A stretch of DNA of 32,479 bases from Halovivax sp. (GTDB lineage: Archaea > Halobacteriota > Halobacteria > Halobacteriales > Natrialbaceae), in contig SKPV01000037.1 of NCBI GenBank assembly GCA_007119345.1, positions 1 through 32,479 of the forward strand, in the 5' to 3' direction. Positions 7,006 to 15,281 of this stretch are shown here, one piece after another (within the stretch, counting starts at the first letter, position 1; each line of letters starts with the position of its first letter). Below the pieces are notes generated by a model that saw only the letters and a program-made list of their open reading frames with translations, was not told the DNA's origin and did not search any database. The translations under genes were made by a program, and so were the position numbers.

Positions 7006-9501
7006 TCAGGCCTTGGCCTGCCAGCTGCGCACGCGGTCGGCGCTGATCCCCTCGACGTCGGCGGCGATCGAATCTGGATCCGCGTCGGTCAGGTCGTCGA
7101 TGTTCTCGATGCCGGCGTCGGCGAGCTTCTCGGCGGTCTTGGCGCCGATGCCCTCGAGCGATTCGAGCTCGGAGCCGCTCTCGGCCTCGCGGGCCTGGTA
7201 CTCGCGGTAGTTGCAGATCGGGCAGCCGAGCTCCCAGGGTTCGTCGCCGCCGTTGTCGACGACGAGTTCGGGCAGGTCGTGTTCGTCACAGCGGTCGTCG
7301 GTCACCTCGATCTCGCCGCGGCGTGGCAGCGGGAGCGAGTACTCGCAGTCGGGGTACCGGGTGCAGCCGACCAGCCGGGAACCGCTCTGGAGGGTCTTGA
7401 TCGCGAGGTCGCCGTCGTGGGCTGCACCGCACTCCGGACAGTCGCCCAGGACCGGCCCCTCGCCCGCCGCGTCCGCGGCGCACAGCGGGCAGCCGTGAAC
7501 GAACGTCTGGCGGCCGGCGAGCATCTTCACCTGCCGGAGGTCGTGCTCCTCGCAGCCGTCTTCCAGGATGTGGGGCTTGCCCGTGGAGGGCAGCTGGACG
7601 GTGAACTCGCAATCGGGGTACCCGTCGCAGCCGACGAAGTACGACCCGTAGCGGCTGCGACGGACGAGGAGGTCCTCGCCGCACTCGGGGCACGGACCCA
7701 GGCGCTTGTCGTCCTTGAGCGACTTCCGGAGGTGGTCGCCGATCTCCTCGCGAGACGCCTCGAGCTCCTCGAAGATCGCTTCGAGCATCTCGCGCGACTC
7801 GTCGGTGACGTCGTCCAGGGTGGCCTCGCCGGAGGCGATCGCGTCCATGTCGGCTTCGAGCTGGCCCGTCATCTCCTCGCTGACGACCTCCTCGGCGAAG
7901 CGCTCGGCCGCGTCGACGACCGCCATCGCCAGCTGCGTCGGTCGCGGCGGGTCGTCCTCGACGTAGCCGCGATCGTAGAGCTTCTCGACGATGTTGTGGC
8001 GGGTCGACTTCGTGCCGATCCCCATGTCCTCCATCGTCTCGATGAGCCGCGACTGGCCGTACCGGCGCGGCGGCTGGGTCTGCTTCGCCTCGAGGTCGGC
8101 GTCCGAAACCGCGAGCGGTTCGCCCTCGGTCACGTCCGGGACGTAGTTCTCGCTGGTGTTGAAGTACGGGTAGACGGCGTGGTAGCCGGGTTCGACGAGG
8201 CGCTTGCCGTTGGCCTTGAGCGAGTGATCGCCGACCTCGGCGACGACTTTGAGGTGCTCCCAGACGGCGGCGTCGGCCACCGTGGCGTAGAACCGTCGGA
8301 CGACGAGCTCGTAGACGCGCCACTCGTCTTCGGTCACGTCGCCGCCGCGCGCGGGGATCTCGCCCGTCGGGTGGATCGGCGGGTGGTCGGTCGTCTCCTC
8401 GTCGCCCTCGGTTGGAACGAGGTCGTCGGCCTCGAGCAGGGCCTCCGCGTCCTCGCCGAGGGTCCGGTGGCCGACGAAGTCGTCGAGCAGCGCCTCGGGG
8501 TCGAGGTCGTCGGGGTAGACGGTGTTGTCCGTCCGCGGATACGTGATGTACCCCGCCGTGTAGAGGTCCTCGGCGATCGACATCGCCCGCTTGGCCGAGA
8601 ACCCGATCGCGCTCGCCGCGCGGATGAACTGGGTCGTGTTGAACGGCGTCGGAGGCGCGTCGGTCCGCGTCCGGCGGTTGACGTCGACGACCGTCGCCTC
8701 GGCGGCGTCCGCGAGCGTCTCGTAGACCGCCTCGGCCGTCGACTCCTCCCAGACGCGCTCGGCCTCGTTGTCGTCCTCGTCGAGGTAGAAGTACTGGGCT
8801 TCGAACGCGTCGCCGTCGCCCCCGTCCTTCGCGAGGTCGGCGAACAGCTCCCAGTAGTCCTCGGGGTCGAACGCCTGGATCTCGCGCTCGCGGTCGACGA
8901 TCAGCTTGAGCGTCGGGCTCTGGACCCGGCCGACGGAGATGAAGTCGTTGCCGAGCTGGCCCGCCGTGAGCGAGAGGAATCGCGTCAGCGACGCCCCCCA
9001 GACGAGGTCGATGATCTGGCGGGCCTCGCCCGCCGCGGCCAGGTCGAAGTCGAGCGACTCGGGCTCGTCGAACGCCCGTTGCACTTCGTTCTCCGTGATC
9101 GAGGAGAAGCGCACGCGACGAATCGGCACGTCCTCGTTGACCTCCCGGACGATCTCGTAGGCTTCCTTGCCGATCAGCTCGCCCTCGCGGTCGTAGTCGG
9201 TCGCGATCGTCACGCGATCGGCCCGCCGGGCGAGGATCCGCAGCGTGCCCACGATGTCCTCTTTCGTCGGGCGCTTCTCGACCGCAGCGTCGATCAGCTC
9301 GACCGGCTCGACGTCGCGCCAGTCGGAGTACTCCGGCGGGAAGTCCACGCCCACGACGTGCCCCGACAGCCCGACGCAGCGCTTGCCGCCCCACTCGTAG
9401 ACGTTGACGTTGTTCTCGCGCGTCGACTGCATCGACCCGCCGCTGAGAATGTCCGCGATCCGCCGCGCGGCGTTGTCCTTCTCCGTGACGATCAACTCCA
9501 C
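7006..9501 (-). CDS. topA: DNA topoisomerase I (type IA)
   Basis: An 831-residue type IA topoisomerase, which relaxes negative supercoils through a transient 5'-phosphotyrosine link. The Toprim domain is N-terminal, with the conserved Glu7 and the acidic triad in DYDREGE at residues 102-108. The catalytic tyrosine is Tyr321 in YITYPRTD (318-325). From about residue 600 come four Cys-rich zinc-ribbon modules (CPECGED, GCPLC, CPECGAA, GCPIC with their partner Cys pairs). The C-terminus (about 780-831) is a helix-hairpin-helix-like tail (LEGIGAKTAEKLADAGI). The start is GTG 9501, supported by a near-perfect Shine-Dalgarno 6 nt upstream; the protein then begins exactly at the Toprim beta-strand ELIVTEK. 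Confidence 0.97.
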   Translation of the reverse strand: MELIVTEKDNAARRIADILSGGSMQSTRENNVNVYEWGGKRCVGLSGHVVGVDFPPEYSDWRDVEPVELIDAAVEKRPTKEDIVGTLRILARRADRVTIATDYDREGELIGKEAYEIVREVNEDVPIRRVRFSSITENEVQRAFDEPESLDFDLAAAGEARQIIDLVWGASLTRFLSLTAGQLGNDFISVGRVQSPTLKLIVDREREIQAFDPEDYWELFADLAKDGGDGDAFEAQYFYLDEDDNEAERVWEESTAEAVYETLADAAEATVVDVNRRTRTDAPPTPFNTTQFIRAASAIGFSAKRAMSIAEDLYTAGYITYPRTDNTVYPDDLDPEALLDDFVGHRTLGEDAEALLEADDLVPTEGDEETTDHPPIHPTGEIPARGGDVTEDEWRVYELVVRRFYATVADAAVWEHLKVVAEVGDHSLKANGKRLVEPGYHAVYPYFNTSENYVPDVTEGEPLAVSDADLEAKQTQPPRRYGQSRLIETMEDMGIGTKSTRHNIVEKLYDRGYVEDDPPRPTQLAMAVVDAAERFAEEVVSEEMTGQLEADMDAIASGEATLDDVTDESREMLEAIFEELEASREEIGDHLRKSLKDDKRLGPCPECGEDLLVRRSRYGSYFVGCDGYPDCEFTVQLPSTGKPHILEDGCEEHDLRQVKMLAGRQTFVHGCPLCAADAAGEGPVLGDCPECGAAHDGDLAIKTLQSGSRLVGCTRYPDCEYSLPLPRRGEIEVTDDRCDEHDLPELVVDNGGDEPWELGCPICNYREYQAREAESGSELESLEGIGAKTAEKLADAGIENIDDLTDADPDSIAADVEGISADRVRSWQAKA

Positions 9502-9507
9502 GACGGC

Positions 9508-9515
9508 TCACCTCC
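9508..9515 (-). promoter_or_regulatory. Shine-Dalgarno of topA
   Basis: GGAGGTGA on the minus strand matches the complement of the archaeal 16S 3' end over 8 nt and lies 6 nt before GTG 9501. It fixes the start of topA. Confidence 0.75.
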
Positions 9516-9639
9516 GGCGGCGCTCGTCCCCGATATCATCGTCGCCGGCTACGACTGTGCTTTTGATAACGCTTTCGGCGAGAATCGGCCGACAGCGCGG
9601 GTGTGCGCGCGGTTACGCGCGAGTGCGCGAGCACCGTAA

Positions 9640-9770
9640 CCGATAGACCCCATCGTCGTCTTAACCGATGAACCCCATCGTCGTCTCCCGTCCATTGGAC
9701 CCCATCGTCATCTGCCGTCCGATGGACCCTAACGCGTCCGTCGTTCGATAGCACCCGTCTGCGTCTCTAT
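9640..9770. repeat. Degenerate tandem repeat, about five units of 25-27 bp
   Basis: Units start at 9640, 9665, 9692, 9719 and 9746. The best conserved part is CCGATgGACCCCATCGTCgTC (shown here as a consensus of units 1-4); unit 5 is strongly diverged. Units differ in length by two bases, so the array is not a maintained coding repeat. There are no unique spacers of constant length, so it is not a CRISPR array. Confidence 0.7.
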
Positions 9771-9853
9771 CGAGATGCGAGAGCACACGGTCCGATTGAA
9801 CGGGCGCGCGAGCACCGCACATTGGGTCTACCCCGAGGGCTCGTTCGGCGTCC

Positions 9854-11221
9854 TCACACCCGGTGCAGCCGCCACCGATCGATGTACAGACTCAGGTCGT
9901 CATCGTCCTCCTCGAACCGGACCGGCACGCGGTCGCCCGCCGCCGAGAGGGTGTAGAACTCGCCGCCAGCTACGTCCTCGGGAACGAGCGGGGTCCAGTC
10001 GCCGTCGTCGATCGGACCGCCGATGCGCAGCCGGAGCATCCCGCCCTCGGGCTCGACTTCGGCTTCCTTGACCCCGCGGTAGGACTCGTACTCGCCGGAG
10101 AGCTCCTCGAAGCGCGACCGTCGCTCGAAGAACGGCAGATCGCGCGGGTCCGTCCCCGTTACGGCCGCGAAGACGCCCTTCCCGAGCTCGGCGAGTCCGT
10201 ACCCCGGGGAGGTCGTCGCCAGCAGCGCGATCGCCACGTCCCGGTCGGGACCGAAGCCGGCGTACGCCGACGAGACGGCGATCGATCCGCCGTGGCCGAT
10301 CAGCTCCTCGCCGGCCACCTCGCGGGTCCGCCAGCCGTAGCCGTACTCGCCCGACGGCGTCTCGGCGTGCGCGTCGAACGCGCGCTCGATCGTCCCCGCT
10401 TCGACCAGCCGCGTTCCGTCGAGCTCTCCGCCACGGAGGTGCAGCCGGACGTACTCCACGAGGTCGGTCACCGACGCGAGCACTCCGCCGGCCGCGGCGC
10501 TGTGTTCGCGCATCGGGACGGGATAGGCGTCGTACTCGCCGTCCTCGGTCCCGCCGGTCGGGTAGTAGGGGGTCATCCGGTCCTCGAAGGATTCGAAGCG
10601 ATCGTGGTCGTAGGTCGAACGCGTCATCTCGAGAGGCTCCAGGACCTCTCGGGTCACGTAGTCGACGTACGCGCCGCCGGTGACGGCCTCGATCACTTCG
10701 CCGACGAGGGTGTACCCGGAGTTGTTGTACATCCAGCGGTCGCCGGGTTCACCGGCGATCTCGTCGCGGGCGCCCGCGACGTGAGCGTGGAAATCTTCGC
10801 GCGTCCCGAGGGGGACGCCGGCCTCGCCGACCCCCATCTGCCTCGCGATCAACGCCTCGGCCGTCGCCAGCGACGGGTAGCCCGACGTGTGACTCAGCAG
10901 GTGGTGTATCGTCACGTCGTCGGGGACGTCGACGTCGACGTGCGCGGCGACGGGGTCCTCGAGCGACAGTTCGCCCGCATCGAGGAGCTTCAGCGTCGCG
11001 AGCGCGGCGAACGACTTCGAGACCGATCCGATCCCGTAGACCGTCTCGGCGGTCGCGGGCGCGTTCGATTCGAGGTCGCGAGAGCCGTAGCCCGTCGCGT
11101 ACCGAATCCCGTCGCGGTCCGCCACGGCGAGGCTCAGTCCGGGGATCCCGTCATCGGCCATCCGCTCGCGAAGCAGCTCGTCGATCGTCCGTTTCGTCTC
11201 GGCGTCGAGATCGTTCGCCAT
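9854..11221 (-). CDS. Serine beta-lactamase-fold hydrolase (class C/PBP4*-like)
   Basis: A 455-residue member of the beta-lactamase-related serine hydrolase family (PF00144 type). The nucleophile motif SxxK is Ser66-Val-Ser-Lys69. HTSG at 111-114 and the YxN motif as Tyr165-Asn-Asn167 follow. The third motif is the HGG of GHGGSIAVSS. The last 80 or so residues look like a beta-rich accessory domain. There is no signal peptide, so a cytoplasmic esterase or peptidase role is more plausible than antibiotic resistance, since archaea lack murein. The open frame extends upstream, but ATG 11221 starts the recognisable domain (IDELLRERMADDGIPG) and the extension is Arg/Ser-rich and atypical. Substrate unknown. 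Confidence 0.87.
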   Translation of the reverse strand: MANDLDAETKRTIDELLRERMADDGIPGLSLAVADRDGIRYATGYGSRDLESNAPATAETVYGIGSVSKSFAALATLKLLDAGELSLEDPVAAHVDVDVPDDVTIHHLLSHTSGYPSLATAEALIARQMGVGEAGVPLGTREDFHAHVAGARDEIAGEPGDRWMYNNSGYTLVGEVIEAVTGGAYVDYVTREVLEPLEMTRSTYDHDRFESFEDRMTPYYPTGGTEDGEYDAYPVPMREHSAAAGGVLASVTDLVEYVRLHLRGGELDGTRLVEAGTIERAFDAHAETPSGEYGYGWRTREVAGEELIGHGGSIAVSSAYAGFGPDRDVAIALLATTSPGYGLAELGKGVFAAVTGTDPRDLPFFERRSRFEELSGEYESYRGVKEAEVEPEGGMLRLRIGGPIDDGDWTPLVPEDVAGGEFYTLSAAGDRVPVRFEEDDDDLSLYIDRWRLHRV

Positions 11222-11453
11222 GTGGGGTCCCTGCGGGGGAATCACAATCACTGTTCGGGATCCCCCACCGGGTGGCCGCGACGCAGACGCACGGCTCGTG
11301 GGCGTCGCGACGCTTCTACAGGAAACGGGGTCTCGAGACCGATCCTCGGGGTTCGGAGAATCTCGATGGTCGCGAGGGCCGTCCCTCGCCGATCGGTTCG
11401 ATCGCCGATCGCGATCGCTTCGCGCGATACGAATCCGGGAGAAACCGGAGCGG

Positions 11454-12032
11454 TCAGCCGAGCAGGTACCTGAGCCAGGGGTTCTGCCGGACCAGTTCGC
11501 TCCGTTCAAGGCGCGCGTCGATGCCGAGGATCCGGCCCGCGCCGACGGCGCCGAGGCCGAACAGCAGGAGGGCGTAGACGAACGAACTGTCGATGAAGTA
11601 GCCGTGGGCGACCGGCAGCCCCTCCAGCAGTCCGCCCTGCCAGGCGGCGGCCCAGAACAGCAGCATCTGGATCGCGCCCCAGAAGACGGCGAAGCGAACG
11701 AGCACGCCCAGGAGCAGCGCCAGGCCGATCAGGATCTGTCCGTAGATGACGAGGGGATCGATCGTGCCGGCCTGGGCCGCCATGTCGGCGAACACGCCCG
11801 AGAGCGGGTTCGATTCCCCGACGCCGAACCCGGACTGGGGATCGAGGTATCCCGCAGCCGACCAGTCGTCCGCGAGGAGCTTCTCGAAGCCCGCCGACAG
11901 GAACACGTAGGCCATGACGAGCCTGAGCGACAACACCGCGTAGCCGATCCACGTCTCCGAGTAGTCGAACGACACCGATTGTCCGAACAGTTCCGTGTCG
12001 AGCGTCCGTTCCGACGGTCTCTTTGTTGCCAT
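11454..12032 (-). CDS. DoxX-family membrane protein
   Basis: A 192-residue integral membrane protein with about four hydrophobic segments (around residues 28-50, 90-115, 115-135 and 148-170). The opening of the first segment, LSLRLVMAYVFLSAGFEKLL, is typical of DoxX/DoxD-like proteins of haloarchaea. Family members are linked to thiosulfate oxidation or redox homeostasis, but the exact role here is not readable from sequence. It is divergent from the MATE gene and precedes the beta-lactamase-fold gene by 232 bp in the same direction. That spacer holds no gene, only a patch dense in CGATCG/GATC near 11395-11425. Confidence 0.85.
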   Translation of the reverse strand: MATKRPSERTLDTELFGQSVSFDYSETWIGYAVLSLRLVMAYVFLSAGFEKLLADDWSAAGYLDPQSGFGVGESNPLSGVFADMAAQAGTIDPLVIYGQILIGLALLLGVLVRFAVFWGAIQMLLFWAAAWQGGLLEGLPVAHGYFIDSSFVYALLLFGLGAVGAGRILGIDARLERSELVRQNPWLRYLLG

Positions 12033-12067
12033 AATTACCCGCTATTTTGGGGAGGAAACCCAACTAA

Positions 12068-12074
12068 CTTAAAG
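12068..12074 (-). promoter_or_regulatory. TATA box of the DoxX gene
   Basis: CTTTAAG on the minus strand lies in a distinctly AT-rich tract (12060-12100) about 36-42 nt before ATG 12032. It would give a leader of about 10 nt. Confidence 0.6.
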
Positions 12075-12246
12075 AATTAGAATAATTTTGGACATTACAT
12101 GAACGGATAATAGCCGTCCTCCGGCCGTCTTACACTCCGCTCCATCCCGTGGCGGGGGCGGTCGCGTCCGAGGGAGCCACCGGCAACGGCGTCCCAGATG
12201 AGCACCCTTTTCTCTCGACCGCGAGCATGGCCTACGAGGGCGATCC

Positions 12247-13731
12247 GTGGCCGAGACCGACCGCAAGGGCGTCGACATGACGACGGGAGCGATCCCGCCG
12301 AAGCTCCTCGACTTAGCCTGGCCGCTCGTGCTCGGCAATCTGTTACAGACGTTCTACAACCTCGCGGATATGTTCTGGGTGGGACGGGTGAGTTCGGAGG
12401 CGGTGGCGGCCGTCTCGCTGATGTTCCCGCTCTCGTGGCTGTTCGTCTCCACGGCGATGGGATTGACGGCGGCGACGATCGCGCTGGTCTCCCAGTACGT
12501 CGGCGCCGACGAACGTCGCCAGGCCGACCGCGTGGTCGCCCAGACGATCCTGCTCGCGCTGGCGGTCTCGAGCGTCCTCGCGACGCTCGGGCTCTACTTC
12601 CGACGACCGCTCCTGGAGCTCATCGGCGCGGAGGACCAGGTGTTCGTCGAGGCGCTCGCGTACATCGAGATCATCTTCCTCGCCCTGCCGCTGACGTTCC
12701 TGTTCTTCGCGTTCCGCTCGTCGTTGCAGGGCGCCGGCGACACCCGGACGGCGATGTGGCTCGTCGTGATCTCGGCGGGGCTCAACGTCGTCCTCGATCC
12801 GTTCTTCATCCTCGGGTGGGGCCCGTTCCCCGAGATGGGCACTCGCGGGGCCGCGGTGGCGACGTTCATCGCCCGCGCGTTCGCGACCGTCGCCGGGATC
12901 TACATCCTCCTGCAGGGAACCTACGGCGTGAAGCTCTACGCCGGCGACCTGAAACCCGATCTCGCTATCCTCTACAAGCTCGTGGATATCGGTTACCCGG
13001 CGACGTTCGACGGCTGGGCCCGCAGCTTCGCCGCGGTGGCGATGGCCGGCTTCGTCGCCCGCTTCGGCGCTGCCCCGACCGCGGCCTACGGGATCGGCGT
13101 CCGGTTGATGTCGGTGACGTGGGCGGTGGCGGGCGCGGTGGGTGACGCGACGTCGACCGGCGTCGGCCAGAATCTGGGCGCTCGCACGCCGGATCGAGCC
13201 GTCACGGTCGCGCGAACGGCGACCGCGGGGACGATGGTCTTCATCGGCGCCGTGGCGGCGCTCGTGATCGCGTTCCCGGCCCAGGCGATCGGCATCTTCG
13301 TCGACGATCCGGCGGTCGTCGCCGAGGGCGTCGTCTTCTTGCGCATCATCGCGCCGTTCTGGGCGCTGTTCGCCGGCGTGATGGTCATCCAGGGCGCGTT
13401 CCGCGGCGCCGGCAACACCCGGGAGGCGATGGTCCTCTCGTTCCTCTCGCGGTGGATCTTCCGGGTCCCGGTCGCGCTCGTGCTCGCGTTCACCGCGGTC
13501 ACGATTCCCTACACGGGGATCACGGTGCCCACGGTGGCCGCGATCGACCTGGGCGTGAACGGCATCTGGATCGCCTTCGCGTTCGGAATGGCCGCCTCCT
13601 TCGTCGTCGCCGTCGCCTGGTTCCGGCTCGGTACCTGGACGGAGGCGGTGATCGACGAGGACGGTGAGCGACCGGGCCCGCACGATCCCGCGACCAGCGC
13701 CGACGACGAGGCCGACTTCGTGGACGACTGA
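12247..13731 (+). CDS. MATE-family efflux transporter
   Basis: A 494-residue polytopic membrane protein with about twelve hydrophobic segments in two similar halves. MATE proteins export cationic or drug-like compounds using a Na+ or H+ gradient. Diagnostic stretches are LLQTFYNLADMFWVGR near the N-terminus, LQGAGDTRTAM in the first half and QGAFRGAGNTREAM in the second. GTG 12247 is chosen over ATG 12277 because the extra residues (ETDRKGVDMTTG) match the usual N-terminal lead-in of haloarchaeal MATE proteins. The C-terminus ends in an acidic tail, DDEADFVDD, that is the first unit of a 39-bp tandem repeat continuing past the stop codon. Substrate unknown. Confidence 0.92.
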   Translation: MAETDRKGVDMTTGAIPPKLLDLAWPLVLGNLLQTFYNLADMFWVGRVSSEAVAAVSLMFPLSWLFVSTAMGLTAATIALVSQYVGADERRQADRVVAQTILLALAVSSVLATLGLYFRRPLLELIGAEDQVFVEALAYIEIIFLALPLTFLFFAFRSSLQGAGDTRTAMWLVVISAGLNVVLDPFFILGWGPFPEMGTRGAAVATFIARAFATVAGIYILLQGTYGVKLYAGDLKPDLAILYKLVDIGYPATFDGWARSFAAVAMAGFVARFGAAPTAAYGIGVRLMSVTWAVAGAVGDATSTGVGQNLGARTPDRAVTVARTATAGTMVFIGAVAALVIAFPAQAIGIFVDDPAVVAEGVVFLRIIAPFWALFAGVMVIQGAFRGAGNTREAMVLSFLSRWIFRVPVALVLAFTAVTIPYTGITVPTVAAIDLGVNGIWIAFAFGMAASFVVAVAWFRLGTWTEAVIDEDGERPGPHDPATSADDEADFVDD

Positions 13732-13809
13732 GGCGACGCGGACGACGAGGCCGACTTCGTGGACGACCGAGGTGACGCGGACGACGAAGCGGAGTTCGTG
13801 GACGATTGA
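13702..13809 (+). repeat. 39-bp tandem repeat straddling the MATE stop codon
   Basis: Units are 13702-13740, 13741-13779 and a partial third, 13780-13809. Read in the MATE frame each unit encodes DDEA(D/E)FVDD followed by TGA (unit 1, the annotated stop), CGA (unit 2) or TGA (unit 3). Differences between units are mostly third-position or conservative (Asp/Glu) changes. Confidence 0.9.
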
Positions 13810-13881
13810 GCGCCTGCAGGTCGTCCCGAGGTGCCGACGGGAGCGTGCCGTCGGTGCGTTCGGCGACGACGCTTCGGTGCA

Positions 13882-13945
13882 GATACGGGCCGAACCCCAC
13901 CGAGGCCGATACGGGCCGAACCACATCGGGGCCGTACGGGCCGCC
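13882..13945. repeat. 26-bp tandem repeat upstream of the M50-CBS gene
   Basis: Two full units, 13882-13907 and 13908-13933, share GATACGGGCCGAACC and a GGCC end; a third partial copy (GTACGGGCC) follows from 13934. The array ends about 20 nt before the ATG at 13967, so it overlaps the promoter region. Confidence 0.75.
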
Positions 13946-13966
13946 ATCTAAGGTCGCACGACCCGT

Positions 13967-15205
13967 ATGACGCTCATGTTCAAGAGCTTTCGAATCGGGT
14001 CCGTCATCGGTATCCCGGTCAAGCTCGACGTGACGCTGTTGTTGATCCTTCCCGTCTTCGCGTGGCTCATCGCGTTCCAAGTCGGCGAGCTCGTCCCGAT
14101 CCTCAACGATCTGTTCGGAACGGAGATCGCCGCCGAGGCGCTGACCGACGGTTCGACGCCGTGGGTCCTCGGGACGGTGGCGGCCGTCGGCCTGTTCGCG
14201 AGCGTCTTCCTCCACGAGCTCGGTCACTCCGTGGTCGCGATCCGCTACGGCTTCCCCATCGACTCGATCACGCTCTGGTTGCTGGGCGGCGTGGCGCAGC
14301 TGTCGGAACAGCCCCGCGAGTGGCGCCAGGAGCTGCTGATCGCGATCGCCGGGCCGATCGTCAGCGTCGGCCTTGGGGTCGCCTTCTACGCGCTGGCCGT
14401 GGTCGCGCCCGCCGCGCTCGACGCGGTGGCGACGGCGGCGACGATCGACGCCGTGGTCTTCGTCGTCGCGTACCTCGCCGTGCTCAACGTCGTCCTCGCG
14501 GCGTTCAACATGCTCCCCGGGTTCCCGATGGACGGCGGCCGGGTGCTCAGGGCGTTGCTCTCGCGCAACCGCTCGTTCGCCGTCGCGACCGCACAGGCGG
14601 CCCAGGTCGGCAAGTGGTTCGCACTCCTGATCGGGCTGTTCGGCGTGCTCGCGCTCAACTTCATCCTCGTCGCGGTCGCGTTCTTCATCTACATCGCGGC
14701 GGCCGCGGAGGCGCGTCAGACCGCGCTCCAGGCCGCCGTCGAGGGGATCACGGTGCGGGACATGATGACGCCCGGAGACGAGATCGACACCGTCGAGCCG
14801 ACCCTCCCCGTCGCCGAGCTCCTCGACCTGATGCTGCACCAGCGCCACACCGGCTATCCGGTTCTGCGGGGCGGCCGGATCGTCGGCATCGTGACCCTGG
14901 AAGACGTGCGCGCCGTCCCGCCGGAGCGGCGGGAGGCGACGACCGTCGAGGACGTGATGACGACCGACGAGCTCGAGACCGTCGCGCCCGACGACGACGC
15001 GATGGCGGCGCTCGCCGCCCTCCAGCGCAACGACATCGGTCGCGTGCTCGTCTTCGACGACGGCGGCGATCTGGCGGGGCTGGTGACGCGCACGGACGTC
15101 GTCACCGCCCTGGACATCGGCTTCGTCCGGGCCGCCGGGAGCCATCTCGGCGTCCCGGGCCCGAAGGGTCGCGCCGACCCGCCGCCCGAGGGCCCCAGGT
15201 GGTGA
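13967..15205 (+). CDS. Site-2 protease-type M50 metalloprotease with C-terminal CBS pair
   Basis: A 412-residue membrane protease. The zinc motif HELGH is at residues 83-87 inside a hydrophobic segment, and the second active-site segment NMLPGFPMDGG (181-191) supplies Asp189. About six membrane segments occupy residues 1-245. Residues about 250-375 are two CBS domains (VRDMMTPGDEI, VEDVMTTDELE), which in other proteins bind adenine nucleotides. The M50B-CBS arrangement is a known family; it cleaves membrane-embedded substrates, possibly gated by nucleotide state. Here the substrate is unknown. A universal stress protein gene follows after 76 bp. The start at ATG 13967 fits the N-terminal pattern FRIGSVIGIPVKLD of the family. 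Confidence 0.92.
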   Translation: MTLMFKSFRIGSVIGIPVKLDVTLLLILPVFAWLIAFQVGELVPILNDLFGTEIAAEALTDGSTPWVLGTVAAVGLFASVFLHELGHSVVAIRYGFPIDSITLWLLGGVAQLSEQPREWRQELLIAIAGPIVSVGLGVAFYALAVVAPAALDAVATAATIDAVVFVVAYLAVLNVVLAAFNMLPGFPMDGGRVLRALLSRNRSFAVATAQAAQVGKWFALLIGLFGVLALNFILVAVAFFIYIAAAAEARQTALQAAVEGITVRDMMTPGDEIDTVEPTLPVAELLDLMLHQRHTGYPVLRGGRIVGIVTLEDVRAVPPERREATTVEDVMTTDELETVAPDDDAMAALAALQRNDIGRVLVFDDGGDLAGLVTRTDVVTALDIGFVRAAGSHLGVPGPKGRADPPPEGPRW

Positions 15206-15252
15206 ACCGCGGCGTTCCCGGACGGGGGTTCGAGCGTGCGGCGTCCGCGACG

Positions 15253-15256
15253 TTAT
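15253..15256 (+). promoter_or_regulatory. TATA-like box of the universal stress protein gene
   Basis: CGTTATGA is centred about 27 nt before ATG 15282, implying a leaderless transcript. The same CGTTATG element with the same spacing precedes the cupin gene, which supports both. Confidence 0.45.
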
Positions 15257-15281
15257 GACGCCGCGGGTACTACGGTCGCGT

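Larger units (their letters stand above)
9502..9853. other. Gene-free stretch between the beta-lactamase-like gene and topA
   Basis: This 352-bp spacer holds the topA Shine-Dalgarno (9508-9515), an AT-containing segment on the minus strand near 9560-9575 (GTTATCAAAAG) that could be the topA promoter, a palindromic CG-rich patch near 9605-9628, and a degenerate 25-27 bp repeat from 9640. A 72-codon open frame on the minus strand is made mainly of the repeats and I do not regard it as a gene. Confidence 0.6.

Noticed and set aside
6931..9639. A 902-codon open frame on the plus strand opposite topA
   Set aside because: It is the antisense mirror of topA in GC-rich DNA. The topA strand has all catalytic motifs and a Shine-Dalgarno.
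9536..9754. A 72-codon minus-strand open frame upstream of topA
   Set aside because: It is made largely of the degenerate repeat, whose unit lengths vary by non-multiples of three, and has no protein-like composition.
9640..9770. Possible CRISPR array
   Set aside because: Units are contiguous and degenerate, with no constant repeat separated by unique spacers and no cas genes nearby.
11222..11509. Upstream extension of the beta-lactamase-fold protein to 551 residues
   Set aside because: The extra residues are Arg/Ser-rich, have no signal peptide and do not belong to the fold; ATG 11221 is a better start.
12227..12280. A 17-codon upstream open frame (MAYEGDPW...) whose TGA overlaps ATG 12277 of the MATE gene as ATGA
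   Set aside because: It could be a leader peptide, but the MATE N-terminus fits the GTG start at 12247 better, which makes the overlap accidental.
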